Assembly: GCF_002514725.1 (NCBI RefSeq)
Contig: NZ_NTLB01000008.1
Coordinates: forward strand, 107,399-171,398
DNA length: 64,000 nt
From: Mangrovitalea sediminis
GTDB taxonomy: Bacteria > Pseudomonadota > Gammaproteobacteria > Pseudomonadales > Oleiphilaceae
Direction: 5' to 3'
In this document: one piece after another, positions 1 to 12,268 of the stretch
How the letters are laid out: every line of letters begins with the position of its first letter
How positions within the stretch are numbered: the stretch's first letter is position 1
Notes under the pieces: model-generated
The model's input: only the letters and a program-made list of their open reading frames with translations
Databases searched by the model: none
What the model was told of the DNA's origin: nothing
Made by a program: the position numbers and the translations under genes

Positions 1-2
1 GT

Positions 3-248
3 AAAGTCGTCCCCTTCAGCCATTTCCGGCACGATGCCGGTATTGGTTACGACATCTATTTCCATCCCCCGCTGGAAGACTTCCCATCGGGCGACGACAT
101 CGCGGATGCGACAAGAGTCAACCAGGCCCTGGAATCGGAAATCCGCAAGCATCCGGCCCAGTACCTCTGGATGCACCGACGTTTTAAATCAAGACCCGAC
201 AAGAGCATGCCGGACCGCTATGTCAGGCCGCCCCAAAAAAAGGCATAA
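3..248 (+). CDS. Lipid A biosynthesis acyltransferase (LpxL/HtrB/LpxM type), C-terminal part
   Basis: Only the last 81 codons are in the window. The frame reads KVVPFSHFRHDAG near the edge and ends with a segment containing HPAQYLWMHRRFKSRP before TAA. This H-P-x-Q-Y-x-W-x-H-R-R-F tail is typical of the membrane acyltransferases that add secondary acyl chains to Kdo-lipid A at the cytoplasmic face of the inner membrane. The catalytic HX4D motif would lie upstream, outside the window, so the exact paralogue (LpxL, LpxM or LpxP) cannot be decided. No clear intrinsic terminator follows the stop codon. Confidence 0.8.
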   Translation, partial: KVVPFSHFRHDAGIGYDIYFHPPLEDFPSGDDIADATRVNQALESEIRKHPAQYLWMHRRFKSRPDKSMPDRYVRPPQKKA

Positions 249-896
249 AAAGCTGTCGCCCGGCTCATACGCACCAAAAGCGGGCCTATTAACCTGAAAA
301 CCCCTGCGTCCGAAGCGCCGCGACCAACCCCACGGCACAAGAGATTCAAGGCCGCCCAAACAACGGCCCAAGGCCCACATATAGGACTAATCGCTAATAC
401 CTACGCTTCATCCGAATGAAATCAAGGCTTGCTTTTTCTCCCCAGACTCCGTGAAAATCAACCCTGGAGTTCTGCAGGCCTCCAAAGGCGATGGCCAAAA
501 ACCGTGTTTTTTATGCCTGCGGATCAAATAAGAAAATAAACGGCACAGTTGTTGCTATTCAGCATCGAGATACAGAAACAATTCACGATACTGATTCAAG
601 TCACGACTGGCCCAGGACACAGACCATGCACGGCTCGATCCGGACAACGCTCCGTCAATCGCAAATCTCTGCCGTCGTTAGACGTCCCCTGCCTGCGGCA
701 CTGATCCGTCAGTCGCCCGTCGCCAAGCTTGTGCTCGCCAAAGTTCTCGACGAATAGCCACTGGCTTTCCCCAATTCAAGGATGACCCAACCGGCCACGA
801 TGTCGCATGATATTCGTGTACTGGTACTCGGCCGGATTACGGCTAATGTTTACTTGAACGAGCCAGTTGCAGACACCACTTAGTCAGGAGAACCCC
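249..896. other. Intergenic stretch without a supported gene
   Basis: About 650 bp separate the acyltransferase end from aotP. An open frame at 491-757 could encode 88 residues, but it lacks a ribosome-binding site, domain-like composition or any recognisable motif, so I do not call it. The stretch must hold the promoter of the aot operon. At 801-806 there is a TGTCGC hexamer resembling the half-site I recall for Pseudomonas ArgR, but the AA expected eight bases later is absent. No convincing -10/-35 pair was found. Confidence 0.5.
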
Positions 897-1667
897 ATGG
901 CCGAAACCGCGCCATTGATCGTTCGCGATATCCACAAAACCTTCGGCAAACTCGAAGTCCTGAAAGGGGTATCGCTCCAGGCACAGAAGGGCGACGTCAT
1001 TTCGATGATTGGCTCGTCCGGTTCAGGAAAGAGTACTTTCCTTCGCTGCATCAACCTTCTTGAGACCCCGACTGCCGGCACCATCTGCCTTCATGGCGAG
1101 GAAATCGCCTTCGCACAGAAGCGTAACGGCGATCGTGTTCCCGCCGACCACAAGCAGGTCGAACGCGTACGGGCACGCCTGTCGATGGTGTTTCAAAGCT
1201 TCAATCTCTGGTCGCATATGACGGTCCTCGAAAACATCATCGAGGCCCCCATCCACGTGCTCGGCATTCCCAAAAAGGAAGCGATCGAACGCGCTGAGCG
1301 CTACCTGAACAAAGTCGGCATCTATGAGCGCAAGGACTACTACCCCGCGCAGATGTCCGGCGGTCAGCAGCAACGTGCAGCCATTGCGCGAGCCCTGGCC
1401 ATGGAACCCGAAGTCATGCTTTTCGACGAACCAACCTCGGCGCTGGATCCCGAGTTGGTCGGCGAAGTCCTGCGCGTCATGCAGGGCCTGGCCGAAGAAG
1501 GCCGCACCATGATCGTCGTCACCCACGAGATGGGATTTGCCCGCGATGTATCCACCAAGGTGCTGTTCCTGCACCAGGGTTGCATCGAGGAACAAGGCCC
1601 GCCCACCGAGGTGTTCGACAATCCGAAGTCTGAGCGCATGAAGCAGTTTCTTGCGCCCAAATACTAA
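897..1667 (+). CDS. aotP: Arginine/ornithine ABC transporter, ATP-binding protein
   Basis: This is the ATPase of a type I polar amino-acid importer (HisP/AotP family, 256 aa, the usual length). Visible motifs are Walker [10 protein letters not shown], an MSGGQQQR signature and Walker [13 protein letters not shown] followed by the switch His in VVTHEM. I place the start at the ATG at 897 (MAETAPL), which has an AGGAG about 8 nt upstream, rather than at the in-frame ATG at 867. It is the first gene of a plus-strand operon with aotJ, aotQ, aotM and astE. In Pseudomonas aeruginosa aotP lies at the other end of the operon. Arginine/ornithine specificity is inferred from linkage to the AST genes, because the ATPase itself cannot show it. 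Confidence 0.9.
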   Translation: MAETAPLIVRDIHKTFGKLEVLKGVSLQAQKGDVISMIGSSGSGKSTFLRCINLLETPTAGTICLHGEEIAFAQKRNGDRVPADHKQVERVRARLSMVFQSFNLWSHMTVLENIIEAPIHVLGIPKKEAIERAERYLNKVGIYERKDYYPAQMSGGQQQRAAIARALAMEPEVMLFDEPTSALDPELVGEVLRVMQGLAEEGRTMIVVTHEMGFARDVSTKVLFLHQGCIEEQGPPTEVFDNPKSERMKQFLAPKY

Positions 1668-1712
1668 AAAAGAGCAGTCCCCCTGAACGGTTAATCCCCA
1701 CGGAGAGAAACG

Positions 1713-2468
1713 ATGAAAAAAATACTGATCGCTCTGAGCTGTGCGCTGGCAGTGCTGACCTCGGCGGTTCACGCCAAAGACTGGAAGACTGTCCGGATTG
1801 CGTATGACGTCCCCTACAAGCCTTTCGAATGGAAGGACCCCAACGGCCAGTTCACCGGCTTCGAGCCTGACCTGGCCCGTGCGGTCTGTAAGGAAATCCA
1901 TGCCAAGTGCGAGTTCATCGTACAATCCTGGGATGGCATCATTCCTGGCCTGCTGGCACGCAAGTACGACGCCATCATGTCCTCCATGTCCATCACGCCT
2001 GAGCGTGCCAAGAAAGTCCTCTTCTCCAAGCCTTACTACAATACGCCTTCCGCTTGGTTCACTCGTGACGGCGTAAACATCAACCCGGCTGACAAGGCCG
2101 AGATGAAAGGCAAAATCGTCGGCGTACAGCGTGGTACCACTCAGGATACTTACGTAACGCAAAACCTGGCTGACGTTGTTCAAATCAAGCGTTATACCAC
2201 CGCTGACGACCTGGTTCTCGACCTCCAGGGTCAACGTACCGACATCGTTCTCCTTGACTACCCTGTTGGTCAGCAGACCCTCCTGAAGAAGGGCGGTTTC
2301 CACGTTGTCGGTAAGCCAGTCAAGCTGGGCGAAGGCGTCGGTGTTGCCTTCCGTAAGCACGACAAGGACCTGGCTGAGAAATTCAACAAGGCCCTGGACA
2401 AGCTGAAGAACGATGGCACCTACGACAAGATCATGAAGAAGTATTTCGACTACAGCATCAAGATGTAA
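1713..2468 (+). CDS. aotJ: Arginine/ornithine ABC transporter, periplasmic binding protein
   Basis: The 251-residue product is a family 3 solute-binding protein (LAO/HisJ/AotJ type). A Sec signal peptide (MKKILIALSCALAVLTSAVHA) is followed by the domain start KTVRIAYDVPYKPFEW, and the typical MSSMSITPERAKKVLFSKPYY segment lies near the middle. The start has a GGAGAG ribosome-binding site. The protein should capture arginine, ornithine or related cationic amino acids in the periplasm and deliver them to AotQM. A 9-bp hairpin directly downstream (2491-2514) may raise its mRNA level over that of the permeases. Confidence 0.9.
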   Translation: MKKILIALSCALAVLTSAVHAKDWKTVRIAYDVPYKPFEWKDPNGQFTGFEPDLARAVCKEIHAKCEFIVQSWDGIIPGLLARKYDAIMSSMSITPERAKKVLFSKPYYNTPSAWFTRDGVNINPADKAEMKGKIVGVQRGTTQDTYVTQNLADVVQIKRYTTADDLVLDLQGQRTDIVLLDYPVGQQTLLKKGGFHVVGKPVKLGEGVGVAFRKHDKDLAEKFNKALDKLKNDGTYDKIMKKYFDYSIKM

Positions 2469-2490
2469 GCTGAGTTATTCGTAGCCATCC

Positions 2491-2514
2491 GGGTTGCCGT
2501 TTTGGCGGCAACCC
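2491..2514 (+). promoter_or_regulatory. Perfect 9-bp hairpin between aotJ and aotQ
   Basis: GGGTTGCCG, loop TTTTGG, CGGCAACCC. No T-run follows, so it is unlikely to be a full intrinsic terminator. Its place after a binding-protein gene fits an mRNA 3'-end stabiliser or partial terminator, as seen in other binding-protein operons (inference). It ends about 19 nt before the aotQ start. Confidence 0.6.
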
Positions 2515-2532
2515 GCCCTTCAGGTGGACATT

Positions 2533-3237
2533 ATGCTAATCAACTTCAATGGCTACGGGCCATCCATCCTCAAGGGCGCCGTCCTGACGATTGAACTGGC
2601 GTTCCTATCCCTCTTGCTGTCGCTGGTTCTCGGCCTGCTCAGCGCTTCGGCCAAGTTATCCGGCCAGAGGGTCCTCAACGCTATTGCGACGGCCTACACC
2701 ACGGTCATACGCGGTGTACCGGACCTGGTATTGATGATGCTCCTGTACTTCGGTGGCCAAGTACTGATGAATGACTTCGGCGACTTCCTGAGCGATCATT
2801 TCAATATTGATTTCTATGTGAATTTCGATGCCTTTACCGCCGGTGTGATTTCCATTGGTTTCATTTTCGGCGCTTATATGGCGGAGACTTTTCGCGGTGC
2901 TTTTCTGGCTGTGAACCGAGGGCAGATCGAGGCAGGCCTCGCCTATGGCATGAATCGGTGGCAAGTGTTCCATCGCGTGATGTTTCCGCAGATGCTGCGC
3001 CACGCCTTACCCGGCCTGGGCAACAATTGGCAGGTTCTGCTGAAGACCACCGCACTGGTGTCGATCATCGGGCTGGCCGACATGGTGAGGCTGGCTGACG
3101 TTGCCTCCAAGGCCGTCCACTCGCCCTTCAAGTTCTTTATCCCGGTCGCCTTTATCTATCTCGCGCTGACCGCTTTCTCCGAATTGTTCATCCGCTGGTT
3201 GAACCAAAAATACAGCGCTGGCGTGGTCAGGGAGTAA
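2533..3237 (+). CDS. aotQ: Arginine/ornithine ABC transporter, permease (HisQ/AotQ type)
   Basis: The 234-residue integral inner-membrane protein of the HisMQ family has about five hydrophobic helices and the cytoplasmic EAA loop that docks to the ATPase (IEAGLAYGMNRWQVFHRVMFPQ). The start is set at 2533, preceded by AGGTGG, because the longer frame from 2494 begins inside the hairpin and adds a non-family N-terminus. It should pair with AotM to form the translocation channel. The stop lies 4 nt before aotM, which suggests coupled translation. Confidence 0.9.
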   Translation: MLINFNGYGPSILKGAVLTIELAFLSLLLSLVLGLLSASAKLSGQRVLNAIATAYTTVIRGVPDLVLMMLLYFGGQVLMNDFGDFLSDHFNIDFYVNFDAFTAGVISIGFIFGAYMAETFRGAFLAVNRGQIEAGLAYGMNRWQVFHRVMFPQMLRHALPGLGNNWQVLLKTTALVSIIGLADMVRLADVASKAVHSPFKFFIPVAFIYLALTAFSELFIRWLNQKYSAGVVRE

Positions 3238-3241
3238 TAGC

Positions 3242-3964
3242 ATGTTCGACCAGATTTATACCCTACTCTCACATAACGACATTTTTACGCCGGAAACGCT
3301 GATCCACTATTGGCACGGCTTCGTCACCACCGTGCAGTTGGTCTTCCTCTGCCTGGCACTGGGACTGGCGTTCTCGATTCCGCTGGCGTTGATGCGCGCC
3401 TCCAGGAATATGTGGATCTCCGGCCCAATCTGGGTCTATACCTACGTGTTTCGGGGCACCCCCCTTCTGGTGCAGCTGTATATCATCTATTACGGATCGG
3501 CACAGATCCCCGGCATCCAGCACACCTTCCTGTGGGATTTTCTGCGATCGCCGTTCTATCCGGCCCTGATCGCATTTACCCTCAACACGGTCGCCTACCA
3601 GACAGAAATCATTCGAGGTGCCATCGTCGCCACGCCTCATGGCGAAATCGAAGCCGCCAGAGCCTATGGCATGTCCTGGGCCAAGTACACCTGGCGTATC
3701 GTCCTGCCGAGTGCCCTGCGGCGCGGCCTCCAGGCCTACAGCAATGAAGTGATCTTCATGCTGCATGCCAGTGCCATTGCCAGTGCAGTGACGATTATCG
3801 ACCTGACCGGTGCAGCCTATGACATATACGCCAAATTCTATGCGCCGTTCGATGCGTTCCTGTTTGTAGCTGCCATCTACCTGATCGTCAGTTTCTCCAT
3901 CATCTACGGCTTCAAGCGACTGGAGCGACGACTACTCGCCCATTTGCGCCCCGTAGGAAGCTGA
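3242..3964 (+). CDS. aotM: Arginine/ornithine ABC transporter, permease (HisM/AotM type)
   Basis: The second permease (240 aa) has the characteristic FRGTPLLVQLYIIYYG segment and an EAA loop (GEIEAARAYGMSWAKYTWRI). Hydrophobic helices match the HisM topology. It begins just after aotQ and its stop is 3 nt before the astE start, so import and the last step of arginine degradation share one transcript. Confidence 0.9.
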   Translation: MFDQIYTLLSHNDIFTPETLIHYWHGFVTTVQLVFLCLALGLAFSIPLALMRASRNMWISGPIWVYTYVFRGTPLLVQLYIIYYGSAQIPGIQHTFLWDFLRSPFYPALIAFTLNTVAYQTEIIRGAIVATPHGEIEAARAYGMSWAKYTWRIVLPSALRRGLQAYSNEVIFMLHASAIASAVTIIDLTGAAYDIYAKFYAPFDAFLFVAAIYLIVSFSIIYGFKRLERRLLAHLRPVGS

Positions 3965-3967
3965 TCG

Positions 3968-5005
3968 ATGGAGCAAACCAAGGAAAACCCGCGACACGCC
4001 CTGTTTGGCGATCACAGGGACTTCCTCGCCCACACGCTGGCCCATGCCGGCGAGAGCAGCGCGCACGCCGCAGCCCACCTGGAAAGCGGCGTGATCATAG
4101 AGCGGCTGGAAACCGGCATCCTGCTGATCCGGCCGCCTCTGCCATCGCAGCGACAGCTGATTATCTCTGCAGGCGTTCACGGTAACGAAACGGCCCCGAT
4201 CGAAGTCTGCAACCTACTGCTCGGGGAAATCCTCGACGGAAACTGGGTGCCGGAGTCGGCGACACTGCTCATCTTCGGCAATCCGGTCGCCATGGTGCAG
4301 GGCGAACGCTTCGTGGATCACAACCTGAACCGTCTTTTTACGGGCGTCCACGAAAAGCCGCCCTATCGGGGCAGCCTCGAGGGGGAGCGCGCCCGACAGC
4401 TGGAATACTGGGTCGACCGCTTCGTCGAAGCCGGCACGCCCCTCTTTCACTATGACCTGCACACGGCGATCCGCCCCTCCAAGCGGGAAAAGTTCGCCGT
4501 CTATCCCTTCATTCCCGGCCGTCATGTGCCAGACCAGCAACTCGCATTCCTGGTCGCCAGCGATGTGAAAACGCTGCTTCTGCAGCACAAGACCGCCAGT
4601 ACCTTCGCCTCACATAGCGCCATACGCTATGGGGCGGAAAGCTTTACCGTGGAATTAGGGAAAGTGCAGCCTTTCGGTCAGAATGACCTCGCTCGCTTTT
4701 CCGGTATCCGCAATAGCTTACGCCAACTGCTAGGCGGCGCGGAGATTGCGGTGACGGGGGATGTACGCGAACAGATTGACCTGTTCCAGGTGGTACATGA
4801 AATCATCAACACGGGAGAGGATTTCCATCTCCACGTGCCGGACGACGTTGCCAATTTCACGGAATACCCGAGTGGCGCCATCATCTGGCAGGATCGAAAG
4901 ACGGATTACAAGGTAGGTCCGGAACCTGAGGCGATCGTGTTCCCCAACCGGAATGTGCCGATCGGGCAACGGGCAGGCTTGATGGTCAGGCGTTGTACCG
5001 CCTGA
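3968..5005 (+). CDS. astE: Succinylglutamate desuccinylase
   Basis: The last AST-pathway enzyme hydrolyses N-succinylglutamate to glutamate and succinate. It is a zinc carboxypeptidase-like protein of the AstE/aspartoacylase family (345 aa). Zinc ligands are visible as H71 and E74 in SAGVHGNETAP and H165 in HYDLHTAIRP. The catalytic Glu is E229 in FTVELGK, followed by PFGQNDLARF as in E. coli AstE. P. aeruginosa has a distinct family member (AotO) at this operon position, but the close match to AstE motifs and the absence of another astE here favour AstE. The gene converges on astB with only 16 bp between stops and no visible terminator. Confidence 0.9.
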   Translation: MEQTKENPRHALFGDHRDFLAHTLAHAGESSAHAAAHLESGVIIERLETGILLIRPPLPSQRQLIISAGVHGNETAPIEVCNLLLGEILDGNWVPESATLLIFGNPVAMVQGERFVDHNLNRLFTGVHEKPPYRGSLEGERARQLEYWVDRFVEAGTPLFHYDLHTAIRPSKREKFAVYPFIPGRHVPDQQLAFLVASDVKTLLLQHKTASTFASHSAIRYGAESFTVELGKVQPFGQNDLARFSGIRNSLRQLLGGAEIAVTGDVREQIDLFQVVHEIINTGEDFHLHVPDDVANFTEYPSGAIIWQDRKTDYKVGPEPEAIVFPNRNVPIGQRAGLMVRRCTA

Positions 5006-5021
5006 CCCTTAGGCTCAACCC

Positions 5022-6359
5022 TTAGCGCTGGAACTCGTAGATACTGCCCAATCCGAGGATCCCGGTCAGCGCATCCAACGCCTCCCGACTCTCCCGCAAC
5101 AGGCTGGGATCAGCCAGATCCTTCTGCGACAGGCGATCCCGGTAATAGCGCTCAACCCATTGCATCAGCTGTTCAAAGAGCGCATCCGTCATCATTACCC
5201 CCGGGTGCATCGCCTGTAGCTCTGATTCATTCAGGGCAACACGCAAACGCAGGCAGGCTGGCCCGCCCCCATTCTGCATGGACTGCTTGAGATCGAAAGT
5301 GCGCACCTCGGCAATAGGCCCGCCGTCCGCTACCAAGGCATCCAGATAAGCGGACACGTTGGGCGTATCGCGACACTCCTGCGGCACCACCAGCAACATA
5401 CGGCCGTCCTGCCGGGTCAACAATTGGCTGTTGAACAGGTAGGACTTGACAGCATCCTGCAGGCCCACATCCGACGCAGCAACGCGTATCGGCACCAACT
5501 GTGCACCAGCCAGTTTGCCGCGAATATCCGTCAGTACCCACTCCTCATCGAGAAAGGCCCTCTCGTGATAGAAGAGGACATTGCCATTGCCAACCGCGAT
5601 AACGTCATTGTGAAAAACGCCGGCATCGATCGCTTCGGGATTCTGTTGTGCGAGGACCTGGCAGCGCTCGGGCAAACCATGCAGGCGGGCAATGGCCTCA
5701 CAGGCTTCCCGGGTTTGACGGGCCGGATAGCGGATTGGGCGGGGAGCTGATTCGTTGAAGGCCTCTCGACCGTAGACAAAGAGCTCCACGCCGGGCTCCC
5801 CATAAGCCGCACACAGGCGCGTGTGATTGGCAGCCCCTTCATCACCGAATTGGGAAACCGCCGGCAGGGCCGGATGATGGGCAAAATACTGCGGGTTGGC
5901 GAAAATCGTCTGCAACACCCGTCCCGTCGTTTCGTGTTCGATGGAACGATGGAACTTGGCGTTGAGATTGGCCGGCGTGAAATGCACACGGCCGTCGGCA
6001 GTGTCGGCGCTGGGCGATACCGTGGCAGCATTGGCCGTCCACATACAGGAGGCCGAACTGGCTGCAGACAGCAGGACCGGATCCGTTTTTTCCGCTTCAG
6101 CAAGCACCTCAGCGTCGCTACCACTGAACCCGATACGACGCAGCGTCGGCAGATGGGGGCGTTCGTGAGGCGGCAGAACGCCCTGCGTCAGCCCCAAATC
6201 CGCCAGCGCCTTCATCTTGAGCAACCCCTGACGGGCCGCTTCCCTGGGGTTGGAAACCGCATTGACGTTCGTCTGCGACGCGACATTACCCCAGGATAGG
6301 CCGGCATAGTTGTGGGTCGGTCCTACCAGTCCATCGAAATTCGCTTCAACCGCTTTCAT
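5022..6359 (-). CDS. astB: N-succinylarginine dihydrolase
   Basis: This AST-pathway enzyme converts N2-succinylarginine to N2-succinylornithine, two ammonia and CO2. It belongs to the guanidine-modifying (pentein-fold) superfamily and has 445 aa against about 447 in E. coli. The expected catalytic triad is present: E174 in [10 protein letters not shown]250 in [11 protein letters not shown] and nucleophile C369 in [12 protein letters not shown]. It is the last gene of the minus-strand operon, 25 nt after astD. Confidence 0.95.
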   Translation of the reverse strand: MKAVEANFDGLVGPTHNYAGLSWGNVASQTNVNAVSNPREAARQGLLKMKALADLGLTQGVLPPHERPHLPTLRRIGFSGSDAEVLAEAEKTDPVLLSAASSASCMWTANAATVSPSADTADGRVHFTPANLNAKFHRSIEHETTGRVLQTIFANPQYFAHHPALPAVSQFGDEGAANHTRLCAAYGEPGVELFVYGREAFNESAPRPIRYPARQTREACEAIARLHGLPERCQVLAQQNPEAIDAGVFHNDVIAVGNGNVLFYHERAFLDEEWVLTDIRGKLAGAQLVPIRVAASDVGLQDAVKSYLFNSQLLTRQDGRMLLVVPQECRDTPNVSAYLDALVADGGPIAEVRTFDLKQSMQNGGGPACLRLRVALNESELQAMHPGVMMTDALFEQLMQWVERYYRDRLSQKDLADPSLLRESREALDALTGILGLGSIYEFQR

Positions 6360-6384
6360 GTTTTACCACTCCCGCCGCATCGGT

Positions 6385-8930
<2,546 letters not shown>

Positions 8931-8941
8931 GAGCGTTTCCC

Positions 8942-9958
8942 CTAGAGTGCGATCATGGCAACGTCGTCGTTGTCATTAACCCGCAACACATCTGCAACGT
9001 CATTGTGAAGTCGGATCACATCGCCAATACCGTCACTGACATTCGCCAGGCCGCAGCGGAAATCCTCGTTCTCGCCATTAGCGATCATGTAGGCCAGGCC
9101 ACGGCTGGCATCGCCACGCTTCACGGTTTTCAGACGATGGTTCTTGACGGAATAAAGGTCGTTCAGGCGACATTCGAGAACCGGGCCGCCATCGAAAATA
9201 TCGATGTGACGTCCCGCACTGAAGCCCTCCCGCTGCAACAACTGGAGCGTTTGCGCCGCGGCTTCGTAGGGGCGGCCGATAGCCTGCCGCGCCGCATCGG
9301 ACAACAGCGTCACGTAGATCGGATGCGGAGGCATCAGTTCGGCAATGAAGGTCTTACTCTTGATCGCCGAATAGTAATCCGCCGTCGCGAAATCCATGTT
9401 GAAGAAGTGACGCCCAAGACTGTCCCAGAAAGGCGACTGGCCGTCCTCGTCCTGCACACCCTGGATTTCGACAATCAGCTCATCGGTAAACCGCTCTCGG
9501 TGCTGCGCCATAAACAACAGGCGCGCCCGCGAGAGCAGTTCGAAAGCGGGTTGACCGCGCAACGCGCGGTCGATTGCGAAGGAGCACAGCAGCGAGCGCC
9601 CGGTGAGCTCGTGCGTGGGATACAACACCTCGACACGATTGGAGACACCCAACTCATGGGACGAATGAATCAGCTCGTCGCAGCGATAGTTGTAGAACGG
9701 CTGCCCCAATCCGGCATGTACGTCGATACCGGCAGTACCATGCACACGCCCGGTCTCGACGTCTTCCAGCACGAACAGAAAGCGCTCGCCCTGCTTCAGT
9801 GATGGGTCATCGGCCAGAGAGCGCAGGCTCTGGTCAATCCGCTCACTCAGCTTATCCCGTGACTGGGGCAGCGTCGTGGAGACGCTCGGCCCCTGCCCTA
9901 CTACCAACTGCTCGATGCCGGCCAGATCTTCGTGGCGGGCAGGTCTAACGATCCACAT
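8942..9958 (-). CDS. aruF: Arginine N-succinyltransferase, alpha (AruF-like) subunit
   Basis: A second AstA-family protein (338 aa), clearly paralogous to its downstream neighbour. Shared blocks are FYNYRCDELIHSSHELGV, DEDGQSPFWDSLGRHFFNMD, SKTFIAELMPPHPIY and HIDIFDGGPVLE. In Pseudomonas AruF and AruG form a heteromeric arginine/ornithine succinyltransferase, whereas E. coli has a single AstA; the pair here follows the Pseudomonas pattern. The start ATG is preceded by AAGGAG. Which paralogue is alpha and which is beta is my assignment from motif wording and gene order. Confidence 0.85.
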   Translation of the reverse strand: MWIVRPARHEDLAGIEQLVVGQGPSVSTTLPQSRDKLSERIDQSLRSLADDPSLKQGERFLFVLEDVETGRVHGTAGIDVHAGLGQPFYNYRCDELIHSSHELGVSNRVEVLYPTHELTGRSLLCSFAIDRALRGQPAFELLSRARLLFMAQHRERFTDELIVEIQGVQDEDGQSPFWDSLGRHFFNMDFATADYYSAIKSKTFIAELMPPHPIYVTLLSDAARQAIGRPYEAAAQTLQLLQREGFSAGRHIDIFDGGPVLECRLNDLYSVKNHRLKTVKRGDASRGLAYMIANGENEDFRCGLANVSDGIGDVIRLHNDVADVLRVNDNDDVAMIAL

Positions 9959-9984
9959 CGCAATGCTCCTTCGCGCGAACGGCT

Positions 9985-11232
<1,248 letters not shown>

Positions 11233-11251
11233 TTACGGGCAGTCAGCTGGT

Positions 11252-11271
11252 GTCGCTTTCAAGAAAGCGAC
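11252..11271. promoter_or_regulatory. Palindrome between argR and astC, candidate ArgR site or hairpin
   Basis: GTCGCTTTC-AA-GAAAGCGAC is a perfect 9-bp inverted repeat lying 46 bp past the argR stop. Read on the plus strand from 11251 it gives TGTCGC-N8-AA, the pattern I recall for Pseudomonas ArgR binding. It could instead form an 8-bp RNA hairpin at the end of the argR message; no T-run follows on the minus strand, so a simple terminator is less likely. A second, imperfect repeat (GTAAAC...GTTTAC) lies nearer to astC. Confidence 0.5.
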
Positions 11272-11317
11272 GCTCACTTGCAGGATTGCGCCAAAACATC
11301 TTCGACAATGGTCGGAA

Positions 11318-12268
11318 TCAGGTCGACTTGGAGGGACGCTCGCGGTCCTCGCTGGGCGTGAGACCATAGAGGTTGCGGTAACTGTTGCTGAAGTGCGCGC
11401 CGGACGAGAAACCGCAGGCCAGAGCGATATCGGTAATCGACTCCTGAGTACCGCACACTTTCTCCCGGGCACGTTCCATGCGGATCTGCAGGTAGTAGCG
11501 GGAAGGCACCGTATCCAGGTAACGCCGGAACAGTCGCTCCAGTTGCCGGCGTGAAACACCGGCGTGGCGGGCCAGATCGTCGGCGGACAACGGCTCCGCA
11601 ATATTCGCGGCCATTAGCGCTATGGCCTCCGCCAACGCCGGCTGCTCTCGCAGGGCGTTTTCCGACGGCTGCTGCCGGGCCGCGACACCGGGTTCTCCCA
11701 CTCGCTCCCGCACAAACCACTGGGCCAGGGCTTCTGCCATATCCGAACCCAGCTCACGCCCTATCGCCCAGATCATCATATCCTGGGCTGCGGTCCCCCC
11801 CCTGCAGGTCAGGCGATGCCGGTCAACAACAAAGGCATCATCCGACAGGCGAATCAAAGGGTAATGCGCTCGCAACTCACCGGGATTCCAGCTATGAAGG
11901 ACCGCCCTATACCCGTTAAGCAAGCCGGCTTCCGCCAGGCTAAGTCCTCCCGACGCCAGCCCCCCCAGGACGTCCACGCTATCCCCGTAACCTTTTAACC
12001 AGTCCGTCAAACCCGGAATTTCACGGTGCTGGGCAGGGGTTCCACCGCAAACGAGCAGCCAGTCCGGCAAATTTTCCCGCCCCTCGGGTAACGGCACAGG
12101 CACCAGCTGCAAGCCCGTCACCCAGGCATCCGCCAACGGATAATGATGGATACGGAAACGCTCTTCGCCAATCAGGCGATTGCACACAAAGAAAGGGTCT
12201 GCCGCAGCGGCATAAACCAACGGCGAGCTGCCCGGCAACAAGACAAAACCGACATCGATCTGTTTCAA
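11318..12268 (-). CDS. argR: AraC/GlxA-family regulator, ArgR-like
   Basis: This 316-residue regulator has an N-terminal class I amidotransferase-like domain (GlxA group; VLGGLASGGLSLAEAGLLNG) and a C-terminal AraC helix-turn-helix with SADDLARHAGVSRRQLERLF and ITDIALACGFSSGAHFSNSY. The wording closely matches P. aeruginosa ArgR, which activates aot and aru genes in response to arginine; that role is inferred here. The start is TTG at 12268, overlapping the iadA stop within TTGA, so translation is probably coupled to iadA. It is unrelated to the E. coli-type ArgR repressor. Confidence 0.87.
   Translation of the reverse strand: MKQIDVGFVLLPGSSPLVYAAAADPFFVCNRLIGEERFRIHHYPLADAWVTGLQLVPVPLPEGRENLPDWLLVCGGTPAQHREIPGLTDWLKGYGDSVDVLGGLASGGLSLAEAGLLNGYRAVLHSWNPGELRAHYPLIRLSDDAFVVDRHRLTCRGGTAAQDMMIWAIGRELGSDMAEALAQWFVRERVGEPGVAARQQPSENALREQPALAEAIALMAANIAEPLSADDLARHAGVSRRQLERLFRRYLDTVPSRYYLQIRMERAREKVCGTQESITDIALACGFSSGAHFSNSYRNLYGLTPSEDRERPSKST

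Noticed and set aside
491..757. 88-codon open frame upstream of aotP
   Set aside because: No ribosome-binding site, no hydrophobic core or motif pattern; likely chance.
1023..2360. Minus-strand open frame of 445 codons across aotP-aotJ
   Set aside because: It lies opposite two unmistakable transporter genes, has no family motifs or ribosome-binding site, and is explained by the codon bias of GC-rich genes.
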